A stretch of 64,000 nucleotides of DNA, from assembly GCF_039710355.1 (NCBI RefSeq), contig NZ_JBDKWZ010000007.1:310001-374000 (forward strand), read 5' to 3'. Of this stretch, positions 42,978 through 52,604 are shown in pieces. The translations under genes were made by a program, and so were the position numbers. The notes below the pieces were generated by a model that saw only the letters and a list, made by a program, of their open reading frames with translations, was not told the DNA's origin and did not search any database. Source of the DNA: Rapidithrix thailandica (lineage in GTDB: Bacteria; Bacteroidota; Bacteroidia; Cytophagales; Flammeovirgaceae). The stretch's first letter is position 1; the number at the start of each line of letters is the position of its first letter.

Positions 42978-43259
42978 ATGTCACAAGTAAACATCAAACC
43001 CTTAGCTGACCGAGTTCTGGTAGAGCCTGCGGCAGCAGAAGAAAAAACAGCTTCAGGCATTATCATCCCTGAGACTGCAAAAGAAAAGCCCCAACGTGGC
43101 ACAATCGTAGCAGTGGGCCCAGGTAAAAAAGATGAGCCTTTGACTGTAAAAGTTGGGGACGAAGTACTTTACGGCAAGTTCGCAGGAAATGAGAAAATCA
43201 CTGTGGAAGGTACTGAGTATCTTATTATGAGAGAGACTGATATTATTGCAATTCTTTAA
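42978..43259 (+). CDS. groES: Co-chaperonin GroES
   Basis: From the ATG at 42978 (MSQVNIKPLADRVLVEP) the protein has 93 residues, the usual GroES length. The mobile loop EEKTASGIIIPETAKEKPQRG and the roof/dome strand GDEVLYGKFAGNEKI are typical. It caps GroEL during folding. A longer frame begins at 42879 with a non-family N-terminus and is rejected. groEL starts 72 bp downstream, so the two form the groESL operon. Confidence 0.97.
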   Translation: MSQVNIKPLADRVLVEPAAAEEKTASGIIIPETAKEKPQRGTIVAVGPGKKDEPLTVKVGDEVLYGKFAGNEKITVEGTEYLIMRETDIIAIL

Positions 43260-43331
43260 TTACGGTTTCATCCCACTTTTTAATCTCAACTCTTTTAAAC
43301 AAATTTTTAAAACGATAAATCACAAATCAAC

Positions 43332-44969
43332 ATGGCAAAGGATTTATTTTTTGAGAGCGAAGCCAGAGAAAAGCTAAAGAAAGGTGTTGACACCTTGGCA
43401 AATGCGGTAAAAGTTACCTTAGGTCCAAAAGGAAGAAATGTAATTATCGATAAAAAATTCGGTGCTCCTTCTGTAACGAAAGACGGTGTTTCTGTTGCAA
43501 AAGAAATCGAATTGAAAGATGCCACCGAAAACATGGGTGCGCAATTAGTAAAAGAAGTCGCTTCTAAAACGGCAGACTCAGCAGGAGACGGAACGACTAC
43601 TGCTACGGTTTTAACACAGGCAATCTACACCGCAGGGATCAAAAACGTCACTGCCGGAGCAAACCCAATGGATTTGAAAAGAGGAATCGACAAAGCGGTA
43701 TTAGCAATTGTTGAGGAATTAAAAGCAAGTTCAAAACAAGTTAGTGATGCAAAAGAAATTGCCCAGGTAGGTACGATTTCGGCAAACAACGATGCTGAAA
43801 TCGGTCAAATGATTGCCGAAGCAATGGAAAAAGTAGGGAAAGACGGGGTGATCACGGTAGAAGAGGCAAAAGGAACCGAAACCGAAGTGAAAACTGTAGA
43901 AGGTATGCAGTTTGACAGAGGTTACTTGTCTCCTTACTTTGTGACAAACACCGACAAAATGGAAGCGGAGTTAGAGAGCCCTTACATCTTGATCTATGAC
44001 AAGAAAGTTTCTGCGATGAAAGACTTGTTACCTGTATTGGAGCAAGTAGCTCAAACAGGCAAACCTTTGTTGATCATTGCCGAAGATGTAGACGGAGAAG
44101 CTTTAGCTACTTTGGTCGTGAACAAAATCAGAGGTGCCTTAAAAATCGCAGCGGTAAAAGCGCCTGGTTTTGGTGACCGAAGAAAAGCGATGTTGGAAGA
44201 CATTGCGGTGCTTACCGGTGGTACCGTAATCTCAGAAGAAAGAGGTTACAAATTAGAAAACGCGACTATCGATAACTTAGGTACTGCTGAAAAAATCATC
44301 ATCGACAAAGACAACACAACGATTGTCAATGGCAGTGGTAAAGAAGAGGAGATCACAGCACGCGTTAATCAAATTAAACAACAAATCGATAATACTACTT
44401 CTGACTATGACAGAGAGAAGTTGCAAGAAAGACTTGCTAAACTTTCTGGCGGGGTAGCAATCTTGTACGTAGGTGCTGCTACGGAAGTAGAAATGAAAGA
44501 AAAGAAAGACCGTGTAGATGATGCCTTACATGCAACCAGAGCGGCTGTAGAAGAAGGTGTTGTTGTGGGTGGCGGTATTGCTTTCATCCGCGCATTAGAT
44601 GTATTGGATAAAGTAGATACGCTAAACGATGACGAAGAGACCGGTGTAAGCATCATCCGTACTGCACTGGAAGCTCCTTTGAGAACCATCGTAGAAAACG
44701 CAGGTCAAGAGGCTTCGGTTATTGTACAAAAAGTAAAAGAAGGTGAAGGTGACTTCGGTTACAATGCCAGAACAGAAGTATATGAAAACTTGATTGCTTC
44801 TGGTGTAATCGACCCTACCAAAGTGACCCGTTTGGCACTTGAAAATGCAGCTTCTATCGCTTCATTATTGCTTACTACCGAATGTGTAGTAGCGGAGGAG
44901 CCTGAAAAAGAAGGTGCAGCTCCAATGCCGGCTCCAGGAATGGGCGGTGGCATGCCAGGGATGATGTAA
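43332..44969 (+). CDS. groEL: Chaperonin GroEL
   Basis: The 545-residue product is a full-length 60-kDa chaperonin that folds proteins in the cytoplasm with GroES. Seen in order are TLGPKGRNVIIDKKFGAPSVTKDGVSVAKEIEL, the ATP site GDGTTTATVL near 86-95, the apical domain with KAPGFGDRRKAMLEDIA, and AALEEGVV-like VEEGVVVGGGIAF near 400. The C-terminal tail has the usual GGM residues (GMGGGMPGMM). Codon use and motifs are normal; a strong terminator follows. Confidence 0.98.
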   Translation: MAKDLFFESEAREKLKKGVDTLANAVKVTLGPKGRNVIIDKKFGAPSVTKDGVSVAKEIELKDATENMGAQLVKEVASKTADSAGDGTTTATVLTQAIYTAGIKNVTAGANPMDLKRGIDKAVLAIVEELKASSKQVSDAKEIAQVGTISANNDAEIGQMIAEAMEKVGKDGVITVEEAKGTETEVKTVEGMQFDRGYLSPYFVTNTDKMEAELESPYILIYDKKVSAMKDLLPVLEQVAQTGKPLLIIAEDVDGEALATLVVNKIRGALKIAAVKAPGFGDRRKAMLEDIAVLTGGTVISEERGYKLENATIDNLGTAEKIIIDKDNTTIVNGSGKEEEITARVNQIKQQIDNTTSDYDREKLQERLAKLSGGVAILYVGAATEVEMKEKKDRVDDALHATRAAVEEGVVVGGGIAFIRALDVLDKVDTLNDDEETGVSIIRTALEAPLRTIVENAGQEASVIVQKVKEGEGDFGYNARTEVYENLIASGVIDPTKVTRLALENAASIASLLLTTECVVAEEPEKEGAAPMPAPGMGGGMPGMM

Positions 44970-44992
44970 TTCATCAACTGAGGTATATATAG

Positions 44993-45022
44993 AAGCCTTC
45001 CTGCTAGCAGGAAGGCTTTTTT
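44993..45022 (+). terminator. Terminator of groESL
   Basis: AAGCCTTCCTGCT/AGCAGGAAGGCTT is a perfect palindrome followed by TTTTT, 23 bp after the groEL stop. Confidence 0.9.
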
Positions 45023-45046
45023 ATTCAGGTTTTTTTTCTGAAAATC

Positions 45047-45601
45047 TTAACGTCTTCCCTTTTTAAAAGCAAAGCCAAAGGCGGCTCCACATACCCCACC
45101 TATGATATGCGCAAACTGCGATACATTATCACTTTTAAATATATCCAAAACTTCCTGGCCTAAAAAAAGCAATACGACCAATATAAAGGTCAGAGGAATT
45201 CTGCCTTGACGGGCATTTACAATAGAACCGAGCAATATTAACATAAAAACAATTCCACTCGCCCCCATCAGACTGGTATCGAACAACACCGCATTGAGAA
45301 CTCCTGTCACCAATACAGTAACCCCAATCATCTGCAATAAGCGCTTGGACCCGTATTTTTCTTCCAAAACCGGCCCGATCAATAAAATAAAAGTAAAATT
45401 ACTCAGTAGATGTGCCCAGTTAGCATGCCCCATACCGTGGGAAAACAAGCGAAAATAGTCAACTACATAAAGAGGGTGAAATATAGCCGGTGCTGAAAAA
45501 AAAGGGGTTAGTGTTCCTCCCAAAAGCAAATTTGCACCTAACACTAGCACACAAATAAAAGTATAAGTCAGTACGACCGGTGCGTTGTAATGAATCTTCA
45601 T
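45047..45601 (-). CDS. Rhomboid family intramembrane serine protease
   Basis: The 184-residue protein has six membrane segments. It carries HANWAHLLSNFTFILLIGPVLEEKYG (the HxxxN part of the active site), LMGASGIVFMLI with the catalytic serine of GxSG, and VSQFAHIIGGVCGAAFGF with the catalytic histidine. Rhomboids cleave membrane-protein substrates within the lipid bilayer. All residues are in place. Convergent with groEL; no partner gene is evident. Confidence 0.93.
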   Translation of the reverse strand: MKIHYNAPVVLTYTFICVLVLGANLLLGGTLTPFFSAPAIFHPLYVVDYFRLFSHGMGHANWAHLLSNFTFILLIGPVLEEKYGSKRLLQMIGVTVLVTGVLNAVLFDTSLMGASGIVFMLILLGSIVNARQGRIPLTFILVVLLFLGQEVLDIFKSDNVSQFAHIIGGVCGAAFGFAFKKGRR

Positions 45602-45754
45602 GATTTTTTGAATTGGTTTAAATGCCCGGCAATTTACTAATGAATTGGAAGAAGCCGACTAAACAATCCGGCAAATTATGAAGGGAGGCAAAGTGTATGA
45701 CCGGGATAACCTGTTTGAAAAGGGTAAAATAATTTCTAGATGGGGTACAATTTA

Positions 45755-45793
45755 AAAAGGGTTTATCTCCGCTTTTCAAAGATAAACCCTTTT
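45755..45793 (-). terminator. Terminator of the 95-residue protein gene
   Basis: AAAAGGGTTTATCT pairs perfectly with AGATAAACCCTTTT over an 11-nt loop, with a T run on the minus strand, about 20 bp past the stop codon. Confidence 0.8.
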
Positions 45794-45813
45794 AAACCAT
45801 TATTTCTACATTA

Positions 45814-46101
45814 CTAAAATTCATCGGGCCAATCTTCTAGGTTTTTCGCTTCAATCACAGCTTTTATTGCTTCTTTGGACATCGCCTTACCTTTGATGTC
45901 AAACTCCCGTTTTACATATTGAACCAAACTCATAAAAGTAGTTTCATTCAGATGATTGTTTGCTGATTTTTCCAAATACTCATTCATTTTCTGAATGATC
46001 ACGCTAATTTCAGTTCTGGTAAGCAATAGCTTATACTTTTCAGGTAACTTTGCAAAAGTAGCAAGTACATCGTTTTGTGTCATATTTTCATCCAAGTGCA
46101 T
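45814..46101 (-). CDS. Uncharacterised small helical protein
   Basis: The 95-residue protein (start MHLDENMTQNDVLATF; ATG at 46083 is an alternative, 89 residues) is mainly helical and charged, without signal peptide or membrane helix. I do not recognise a family. It has its own terminator and about 465 bp of empty upstream sequence, so it is probably an independently expressed gene. Confidence 0.65.
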   Translation of the reverse strand: MHLDENMTQNDVLATFAKLPEKYKLLLTRTEISVIIQKMNEYLEKSANNHLNETTFMSLVQYVKREFDIKGKAMSKEAIKAVIEAKNLEDWPDEF

Positions 46102-46530
46102 AGGATTTCTGTTTTATAGTAAAAATAGCTTGTTGGATACGCTTGTTAGCTAATAAAATAATACTTAAAATTACGTATGTAATATATTTAGCAATACTCT
46201 CCACCATTACTCTATTAGAAAAGTAAAGTTAGCGCTAATTAGTTTTGCAAGGAGGTGAATAATTGTTAACAATCATTTTTTACATGTACCCTCTCGGATA
46301 TATTCAAACACTACTCAAAGTAAATCATTTGGTTATTAGCATTTTAAGTAAAAAACACCTATTCTCTATCAGTATATTTTTCTATAATAGAATAGATATG
46401 AATCAGGGAGGAATAGGGAAATAATAAAAAAAGATAGGAAACTAAAGCAGAGCTTCACTGATGGGATACTTCTTTTGAATTTGTAGGCAGAAGGGATAGA
46501 CTATTGTAGCCAGGAATATTGAAAGCTAAA
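46102..46530. other. Intergenic region with nothing recognised
   Basis: About 430 bp of AT-rich sequence between the small protein gene and the clpC terminator. No coding frame, repeat or RNA structure stands out. Confidence 0.4.
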
Positions 46531-46559
46531 ATAAAAAGGGGGTTTTTAAAGCCCCCTTT
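46531..46559 (-). terminator. Terminator of clpC
   Basis: On the minus strand GGGGG with a short arm pairs with CCCCC (AAAGGGGG / CCCCCTTT), followed by a T-rich run, directly after the clpC stop codon. Confidence 0.8.
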
Positions 46560-46566
46560 CTTTCGT

Positions 46567-49101
46567 TTAATTTTCATCCTTCATCTTTGTTGCCGCCGAG
46601 GATTTTTTTTTGATCTTCAACTCCAGCTCATCCGATTTCCCATCGTGATTGGCTTCTATGATATCACCTTCGTTAATATCATTTTTCAATAATTCTTCAG
46701 CTACGGGGTCTTCCAGGTACTTCTGAATGGCCCGGTTCAATGGACGTGCACCATATTGCGGATCGTACCCTTTCTCCGACAGAAAATCTTTGGCTTTTTC
46801 GGTCAGTTCCAGTTCATACCCCAGGGCTCTCACTCTAGAGTATAATTTTTCAAGAGAAAGATCAATGATTTTATGAATATGTTCTCTTTCCAGAGAATTG
46901 AATACAATTACATCATCCAATCTATTCAAGAACTCGGGAGAGAAAGCTTTCTTCAAGGCATTTTGAATAGTACCTTTCATAATTTCGTCCTGAGTTTGAG
47001 CTTTGGAGCTGGTGGCAAATCCTATACCCGCACCAAAATCTTTCAGATCTCTTACCCCAATGTTGGATGTCATGATGATGATAGTGTTTCTGAAATCCAC
47101 TCTTCTACCCAAGCCGTCTGTCAAGATTCCATCATCCAGCACTTGTAATAAAAGGTTGAAAACATCCGGATGCGCTTTTTCGATTTCATCCAACAATACC
47201 ACACTATAAGGTTTTCTTCTGATTTTTTCGGTCAGTTGTCCACCTTCTTCATACCCTACATACCCCGGAGGCGCTCCTACCAAGCGAGAGACAGAGAATT
47301 TTTCCATGTACTCACTCATATCGATTCTCACCAGTGCATCTTCTTTGTCAAACAGATAAGTGGCCAATACTTTGGCTAATTCCGTTTTACCGACTCCCGT
47401 AGGGCCTAAAAAGATAAAGGAACCGATTGGTTTTTTGGGATCTTTCAATCCTACACGGGTTCTTTGAATCGCTTTAACCAGTTTGACAATAGCTTCATTT
47501 TGCCCAATGACATTCTTTTGTAATTCACCGGACATACCCAATAACTTCTTACTTTCATTCTGAGCTACTCTACTGGTAGGGATTCCGGTCATCATGGCAA
47601 TGACTTCCGCCACACTTTCTTCACTGACCGGATATATTTTTTCGTTAGTTTCTCTTTCCCAGCGAAGCTTTGCCTGTTCTAATTGCTCCAAGAGTTTTTT
47701 CTCTTTGTCACGTAGTTGGGCAGCTTCCTCGTATTTTTGGCTTTTGACAACCCTGTTTTTTTCCTTCTTGATATTTTCAATCTGTTCTTCCAGTTTGACG
47801 ATATCATCCGGCACATGGATATTGTTAATATGAACTCTGGCTCCTGCCTCATCCAATACATCAATTGCCTTATCCGGTAAGAAACGGTCACTAATATAGC
47901 GATCTGATAACTTCACACAGGCATCAATGGCTTCATCGGTATAGTTTACCCGGTGGTGATCTTCGTACCGGCTTTTGATATTGTTCAGAATTTCTACCGT
48001 TTCTTCAGGAGTGGTAGCATCTACCATTACCATTTGAAACCTTCTGGCCAATGCCCCGTCTTTTTCAATATATTGACGGTATTCATCCAGAGTGGTAGCA
48101 CCAATACATTGTATATCTCCCCGGGCTAACGCAGGTTTAAACATGTTAGAGGCGTCCAAGGATCCGGAAGCTCCTCCGGCACCAACTATGGTGTGGATCT
48201 CGTCGATAAACAAGATGACTTCCGGTGCTTTTTCCAACTCGTTCATTACGGCCTTCATCCGCTCTTCAAACTGACCTCTGTATTTAGTACCTGCAACCAA
48301 GGAAGCCAAATCCAAGGTTACAACCCGTTTGCCAAACAACACGCGGGATACTTTCTTTTGTACGATTCGAAGTGCCAATCCTTCTGCGATGGCAGTTTTA
48401 CCTACGCCCGGCTCTCCGATCAAGATCGGGTTGTTCTTCTTTCTACGGCTAAGGATTTGAGCGACCCGTTCAATTTCACGCTCTCTTCCCACGATGGGAT
48501 CGAGCTTGTCTTCTTCAGCATATTTGGTAAGGTCTCTACCGAAATTATCCAAAACCGGAGTTTTTGATTTTTCGCTGCCTTTTGACTCACGTGATCCCCC
48601 ACCAAAGATACGGGATGGCTCATCATCACCTTCGTCCGTATCTGAAGAAGCAGAAATCGGATTATCGGTATGGTATTCCAAAAGCTCTTTGATGACTTCA
48701 TAGGTCACTTCAAATTTGTGTAAAATTTGCGTAGCCAGGTTGTCTTCATCCCGGAGGATAGAAAGCAACAAGTGCTCAGTACCTATGAGTTGAGCTTTAA
48801 AAATTTTCGCTTCCAGATAAGTTATTTTTAAAACTTTTTCTGATTGCCGGGTAAGAGGAATATTAGCAAGATTCTTAACATTATGACTGGCAGTCCCTTT
48901 GGTTGCTTGCTCTATAGTTTCTCTAAGTTCATCGAGTTCGATTCCCAGTTTTTTCAGTAAAGCAACAGCAATTCCCTCCCCTTCCCGGATCATTCCCAAT
49001 AGTAAATGTTCCGTTCCAATGTAGTCATGCCCTAACCTCAGAGCCTCCTCTCTGCTAAGTGATATTACCTCTTTTACCCTATTCGAGAATTTTGCTTCCA
49101 T
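46567..49101 (-). CDS. clpC: ClpC ATPase, Clp protease regulatory subunit
   Basis: The 844-residue protein has the ClpC layout: N-terminal Clp repeats (residues 1-150, EALRLGHDYIGTEHLLLG), first AAA+ module with Walker A GEPGVGKTA near 229, a UVR-like linker with KSQKYEEAAQLRDKEKKLLEQ near 445, and second AAA+ module with GPTGVGKTE near 570. It unfolds substrates for ClpP in the cytoplasm. The C-terminus is lysine-rich. It is a single gene; clpP is not in the window. Confidence 0.97.
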   Translation of the reverse strand: MEAKFSNRVKEVISLSREEALRLGHDYIGTEHLLLGMIREGEGIAVALLKKLGIELDELRETIEQATKGTASHNVKNLANIPLTRQSEKVLKITYLEAKIFKAQLIGTEHLLLSILRDEDNLATQILHKFEVTYEVIKELLEYHTDNPISASSDTDEGDDEPSRIFGGGSRESKGSEKSKTPVLDNFGRDLTKYAEEDKLDPIVGREREIERVAQILSRRKKNNPILIGEPGVGKTAIAEGLALRIVQKKVSRVLFGKRVVTLDLASLVAGTKYRGQFEERMKAVMNELEKAPEVILFIDEIHTIVGAGGASGSLDASNMFKPALARGDIQCIGATTLDEYRQYIEKDGALARRFQMVMVDATTPEETVEILNNIKSRYEDHHRVNYTDEAIDACVKLSDRYISDRFLPDKAIDVLDEAGARVHINNIHVPDDIVKLEEQIENIKKEKNRVVKSQKYEEAAQLRDKEKKLLEQLEQAKLRWERETNEKIYPVSEESVAEVIAMMTGIPTSRVAQNESKKLLGMSGELQKNVIGQNEAIVKLVKAIQRTRVGLKDPKKPIGSFIFLGPTGVGKTELAKVLATYLFDKEDALVRIDMSEYMEKFSVSRLVGAPPGYVGYEEGGQLTEKIRRKPYSVVLLDEIEKAHPDVFNLLLQVLDDGILTDGLGRRVDFRNTIIIMTSNIGVRDLKDFGAGIGFATSSKAQTQDEIMKGTIQNALKKAFSPEFLNRLDDVIVFNSLEREHIHKIIDLSLEKLYSRVRALGYELELTEKAKDFLSEKGYDPQYGARPLNRAIQKYLEDPVAEELLKNDINEGDIIEANHDGKSDELELKIKKKSSAATKMKDEN

Positions 49102-49225
49102 AAGCTATGGGAGATTGAATATTTAATTTTACATCTAAAGTTACACCAATGGCTCGAAAAATAAAAGGAATGCAAAAATTATCGCGCATATATCCTCAGC
49201 TAGCTTTTCGGCCGTTTCCGGTTTT

Positions 49226-49855
49226 TCACAAATATTTCAGAGTTGTGTTTTTTAAGATATTTCTCGCATTCGGCCCTTCACAAAATACCACATCCAAAAT
49301 GCTAAGGTTCTTGACAAAACTCTGATGGAATACTTGTATATATTCCTCTGCACGAACAATACCACATTCCCTTTTAGGGTGCAATTGCCCCCTTAAATCC
49401 AACACATCGTCTGTATATTCCTGATGATAGCTGTCAGTTTGGCTCAGCTTAGTAGGGATACCCAAAGCTTTCAGACATCCTGTCAGAAGGTCCAGATTGA
49501 GCTCATACACAAATTGGTGGTCTTGATAAATCACTTCCCGAAATATATCGGCATATATTTCAAAGTAAGGCGCCTTGGCATAAGCCGTGGTAAGAGCCCT
49601 CCAATGTTGGTTTTGCCACTTTTGCTTATCGTCAATTTCAATTTCCCGGTAAGGCAGGCCTTTGTTAGCTTTCAATACCGGTACTGTCAGTCGCTCCACC
49701 CTATTTGCGGTCAATATGTAACAGCGATTTCGATAGCTTTGTTTCTGAAAATTATCATTTGCTTCAATTTGTATCTTGTCTGTGTATAAAAAGGGGACAA
49801 AATATTCCACACAAGGCAGATAGTGCAAATCGATAATAATAGTTTTATACTTCAT
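49226..49855 (-). CDS. WbqC family protein
   Basis: The 209-residue protein has the WbqC pattern: DLHYLPCVEYFVPF at the start, then NFQKQSYRNRCYILTANRVERLTVPV near 35 and QKWQNQHWRALTTAYAKAPYFEIYAD near 78. WbqC proteins are found near polysaccharide or cell-wall genes but their reaction is not settled. It lies 54 bp downstream of trmB on the same strand, so the two may be co-transcribed. Confidence 0.88.
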   Translation of the reverse strand: MKYKTIIIDLHYLPCVEYFVPFLYTDKIQIEANDNFQKQSYRNRCYILTANRVERLTVPVLKANKGLPYREIEIDDKQKWQNQHWRALTTAYAKAPYFEIYADIFREVIYQDHQFVYELNLDLLTGCLKALGIPTKLSQTDSYHQEYTDDVLDLRGQLHPKRECGIVRAEEYIQVFHQSFVKNLSILDVVFCEGPNARNILKNTTLKYL

Positions 49856-49909
49856 TCTTTAGAAAACCAAATAAAAATATTCAACCAGGCCCACTTTAGC
49901 TATCATTGA

Positions 49910-50656
49910 TCAGCACTCCATTTCTCTTGATAATTTCCCTTCAAAAGGCGAATACATTTCCACAAAGGACTTATCGAGTAAGTGGTCCGCCGAAAAACCT
50001 TCTTTGTATTTGAATTTTAAATAATTGATTGTCAATCCTTGGGCACTGAACTTTCGCTCATAACGGGTAGTGATGCCATAGTGTTCTTCCAAAAAGGGAG
50101 AATTGTATAAATCACGGGTAAGCGCTTCTAACGTTAATTCCAAGGTCTCTAAAGTTTCAACGCTATATTCAAACAACTGTTTGTTATCCGTTTTGAAATT
50201 TACCCATCCTCCCGGTTTGAGTATCTCATGATAGATCTTCAAAAAACGCGGATGGGTAAGCCGCCTCTTTGCATCGCCTTTTTTAGGACGAGGGTCCGGA
50301 AATACAATCCAAATTTCAGCGACCTCATGTTTTTCAAAAAAGTAATTCAAATGTTGAATTTGGCAGCGTAAAAAAGCCACATTGTCCAATTGCTTTTCCA
50401 ATGCCACATTACTGCCATACCACAAGCGGTCTCCTTTCAAGTCGATCCCAATAAAATTCTTATCGGGAAACTTTTCAGCCAAGCCGGTAGAGTATTCTCC
50501 CCGGCCACAGGCTAGCTCCAGTACGATCTCATTGGAATTTTTAAAAATCAATTCATTCCAATTCCCCTTTAAGTTCTGGTACAATGGTTTACCCGGCTCT
50601 AAAATATTTTTGCGCTCCTCATTCTGCGCAAATTTCTTTAATTTCCTTCTTGACAT
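49910..50656 (-). CDS. trmB: tRNA (guanine-N7-)-methyltransferase
   Basis: The 248-residue protein has the TrmB pattern of a SAM-dependent methyltransferase that makes m7G46 in tRNA. It shows VLELACGRGEYSTGLAEKFPDKNFIGIDLKGDRLW (SAM site near residues 47-80), IWIVFPDPRPKKGDAKRRLTHPRFL (the catalytic PDPxxK region near 115) and NFKTDNKQLFEY. A lysine-rich N-terminus probably binds tRNA. It heads a possible two-gene unit with the WbqC gene. Confidence 0.95.
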   Translation of the reverse strand: MSRRKLKKFAQNEERKNILEPGKPLYQNLKGNWNELIFKNSNEIVLELACGRGEYSTGLAEKFPDKNFIGIDLKGDRLWYGSNVALEKQLDNVAFLRCQIQHLNYFFEKHEVAEIWIVFPDPRPKKGDAKRRLTHPRFLKIYHEILKPGGWVNFKTDNKQLFEYSVETLETLELTLEALTRDLYNSPFLEEHYGITTRYERKFSAQGLTINYLKFKYKEGFSADHLLDKSFVEMYSPFEGKLSREMEC

Positions 50657-51026
50657 CTTTTCAAGATTTTATCAACACCACAGGTTACCCTTCTCATAGC
50701 ACAACCCTATGAGCATTATATTTCCCTGATTGGCTTTTTGAAATTCGTTGGTTAATACAGAAAATTGCAGTTCAAAATCGAAAAATTATAAGAAAGCAAA
50801 TTTATCCATTTTTTTACTAAATCTGTCGAAGAGGCTTAAATCTTTGATTTTCAAATAGTAGCCATTTACCACAACGAAACAGGCCCTCTTGTCCGAGAAT
50901 TATGTTATTCCTATGTACGGGAGGGGGATATAGTGAGAAACATTTAAAAGGATATTAACTTTGCCGAATGCTCTCGATAGCACCCATAGTAAACCGAAAC
51001 TACTAATTTAATATGTATAAAACAGA
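50657..51026. other. Divergent promoter region
   Basis: A 370-bp gap between trmB and the GroES-like gene. It holds a -7 type box at 50956-50963; nothing else is recognised. Confidence 0.4.
50956..50963 (+). promoter_or_regulatory. -7 promoter box of the GroES-like gene
   Basis: TAACTTTG fits TAnnTTTG, about 63 bp before the start codon. Confidence 0.4.
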
Positions 51027-51410
51027 ATGGCTGTGACAACAGGAAATAAACTTAAAAACTTAATTGTAGTCGGAGACCGCATCCTGATCAAACCCAAATC
51101 TCCGGAAGAGAAGACGAAGAGCGGTTTGTTTTTACCTCCAGGTGTACAAGAAAAAGAAAAGATCCAATCGGGCTATGTGATGAAGGTAGGTCCGGGTTAC
51201 CCGCTTCCTATGCCTTCTGACGACTATGAAGAGCCTTGGAAAGAAGTAGATGAAAAAGTTAAATATATCCCGTTACAAGCCCGAGAGGGGGATTTGGCCA
51301 TCTTCTTACAAAAAGGTGCTTACGAAGTCGTTTATGAGGAAGAAAAATATTTTATTGTCCCCCAACAATCCATTTTATTATTGGAAAGGGACGAATCACT
51401 CTTCACGTAA
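51027..51410 (+). CDS. Divergent GroES-like protein
   Basis: The 127-residue protein contains VVGDRILIKPKSPEEKTKSGLFLPPGVQEKEKIQSGYVMKVGPG, the GroES chaperonin-10 fold and mobile loop (EEKTKSGLFLPP), with an insertion (YPLPMPSDDYEEPWKEVDEKVKYI) before the last strands. It is longer than canonical GroES (93 residues, at 42978) and has no groEL partner beside it. Bacteroidota often carry this second copy; whether it binds GroEL is not known. Confidence 0.85.
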   Translation: MAVTTGNKLKNLIVVGDRILIKPKSPEEKTKSGLFLPPGVQEKEKIQSGYVMKVGPGYPLPMPSDDYEEPWKEVDEKVKYIPLQAREGDLAIFLQKGAYEVVYEEEKYFIVPQQSILLLERDESLFT

Positions 51411-51444
51411 TTGCTATTTCAAAAGGTCGCTCAGTTGCGGCCTT

Positions 51445-52440
51445 TTACATGCCTGTTTGTTCTTCCGCACGTTTTCTCAAATCATCCAAAGAGTAGTATT
51501 CGTATTCGGTCTCTAACAAAGGAATGTAAACTTGCTGATGCACCCAATGTTTTGTTGTACGAATACGTCCTCTCTCATCGTACTCCACAAAAATTTTCAT
51601 ATAAGGCTTTCCGTCTTTCCGGACGACTTCTTCTATAATCCGGTCATTTTGATAGTTTAATTCAATCGCAAATCTTTTGGAACGCAAGGCTTCCTGCAAG
51701 TACAGTTTCGCTATATTTCCCTCTGAATTATAATGGAAGCGGCAAACCCACTCCTCACCCAAGGTTGAAATTAGTTTCCGTTTTTTGATTCGTCCGGATT
51801 TATCCGTTTTATACTTCCAGGGTTTCTCATCCTTCAATAAGAAAAACAGTGAAAACGGCCTGATATAATTGGAATAGTAGTGGGCATACCTTCGCAGGTG
51901 GTATTCGGATTGTCGAAACTGCCCCCAATAGTCAAAGCTAATTTCCGCTATAAGGTTACCGGGTTGTTTTATAATGGAAGTATCCAAATAAATTTTCTGA
52001 TTTTGAGGAATGCGGGTCAAATGCTCCAGGTTTTCAATGTATTTGACCCCTACACCGGTTAAGGCAGTTACCGGGAGCACTTCGTTTTCTTGCTCTCCAT
52101 TTAGTAATTGACGGATCCACGAGTTATTTTCCGTTACTTTGGTTTGGGGGGTAATGTAGATTACGGCATCATACCCTATCTGCTGCGCTTTGGCTTTTAC
52201 CTTACTTAACAAATCATCGTACTCTTCTTTTTTACTACCCCTTACTTCCAAATAAGCAATTTTTATAAACGGCTTGTTTTGGGGAAATTCGTTTCCGAAA
52301 AACAATTGCACCTCTTCTTCCTTTTCATCAGGTAAAGGAATATCATTAATACTTCCCTGAAAAGAAGAGTAATTTTTATAACAAGACGATAATACGGTTA
52401 ATAACAGAATGCCGAATGCCTTCAGGTGAACGGTGTTCAT
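51445..52440 (-). CDS. Uncharacterised lipoprotein with YD-like repeats
   Basis: The 331-residue product has a lipoprotein signal (LTVLSSCYKN, Cys20). The N-terminal part (KAQQIGYDAVIYITPQTK) looks alpha/beta; the C-terminal third has repeating strand motifs (FHYNSEGNIAKLYL, LNYQNDRIIEEV, VEYDERGRIRTTK) like RHS/YD repeats. No catalytic motif was found. It is convergent with the GroES-like gene, with a 34-bp gap. Function unknown. Confidence 0.65.
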   Translation of the reverse strand: MNTVHLKAFGILLLTVLSSCYKNYSSFQGSINDIPLPDEKEEEVQLFFGNEFPQNKPFIKIAYLEVRGSKKEEYDDLLSKVKAKAQQIGYDAVIYITPQTKVTENNSWIRQLLNGEQENEVLPVTALTGVGVKYIENLEHLTRIPQNQKIYLDTSIIKQPGNLIAEISFDYWGQFRQSEYHLRRYAHYYSNYIRPFSLFFLLKDEKPWKYKTDKSGRIKKRKLISTLGEEWVCRFHYNSEGNIAKLYLQEALRSKRFAIELNYQNDRIIEEVVRKDGKPYMKIFVEYDERGRIRTTKHWVHQQVYIPLLETEYEYYSLDDLRKRAEEQTGM

Positions 52441-52591
52441 AAAAACGATTGGTTTAAGTTGGCAAGTAATTTATCAAAATCCTGATAAAACGCTAAAAGT
52501 AGAAGCAGGAAAGAATTGCAGATTTACACTCTCTACCTAGCTTCGATAAGATTGTTGTATTTTTGGGACAATTTAATGCAATCATTGACAA

Positions 52592-52599
52592 TAATTTTG
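52592..52599 (+). promoter_or_regulatory. -7 promoter box just before the RluE-type gene
   Basis: TAATTTTG fits TAnnTTTG and ends 5 bp before the GTG at 52605. A second box, TATTTTTG, is at 52558-52565. If the nearer box is used, transcription starts at or next to the start codon. Confidence 0.35.
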
Positions 52600-52604
52600 C
52601 ACTT

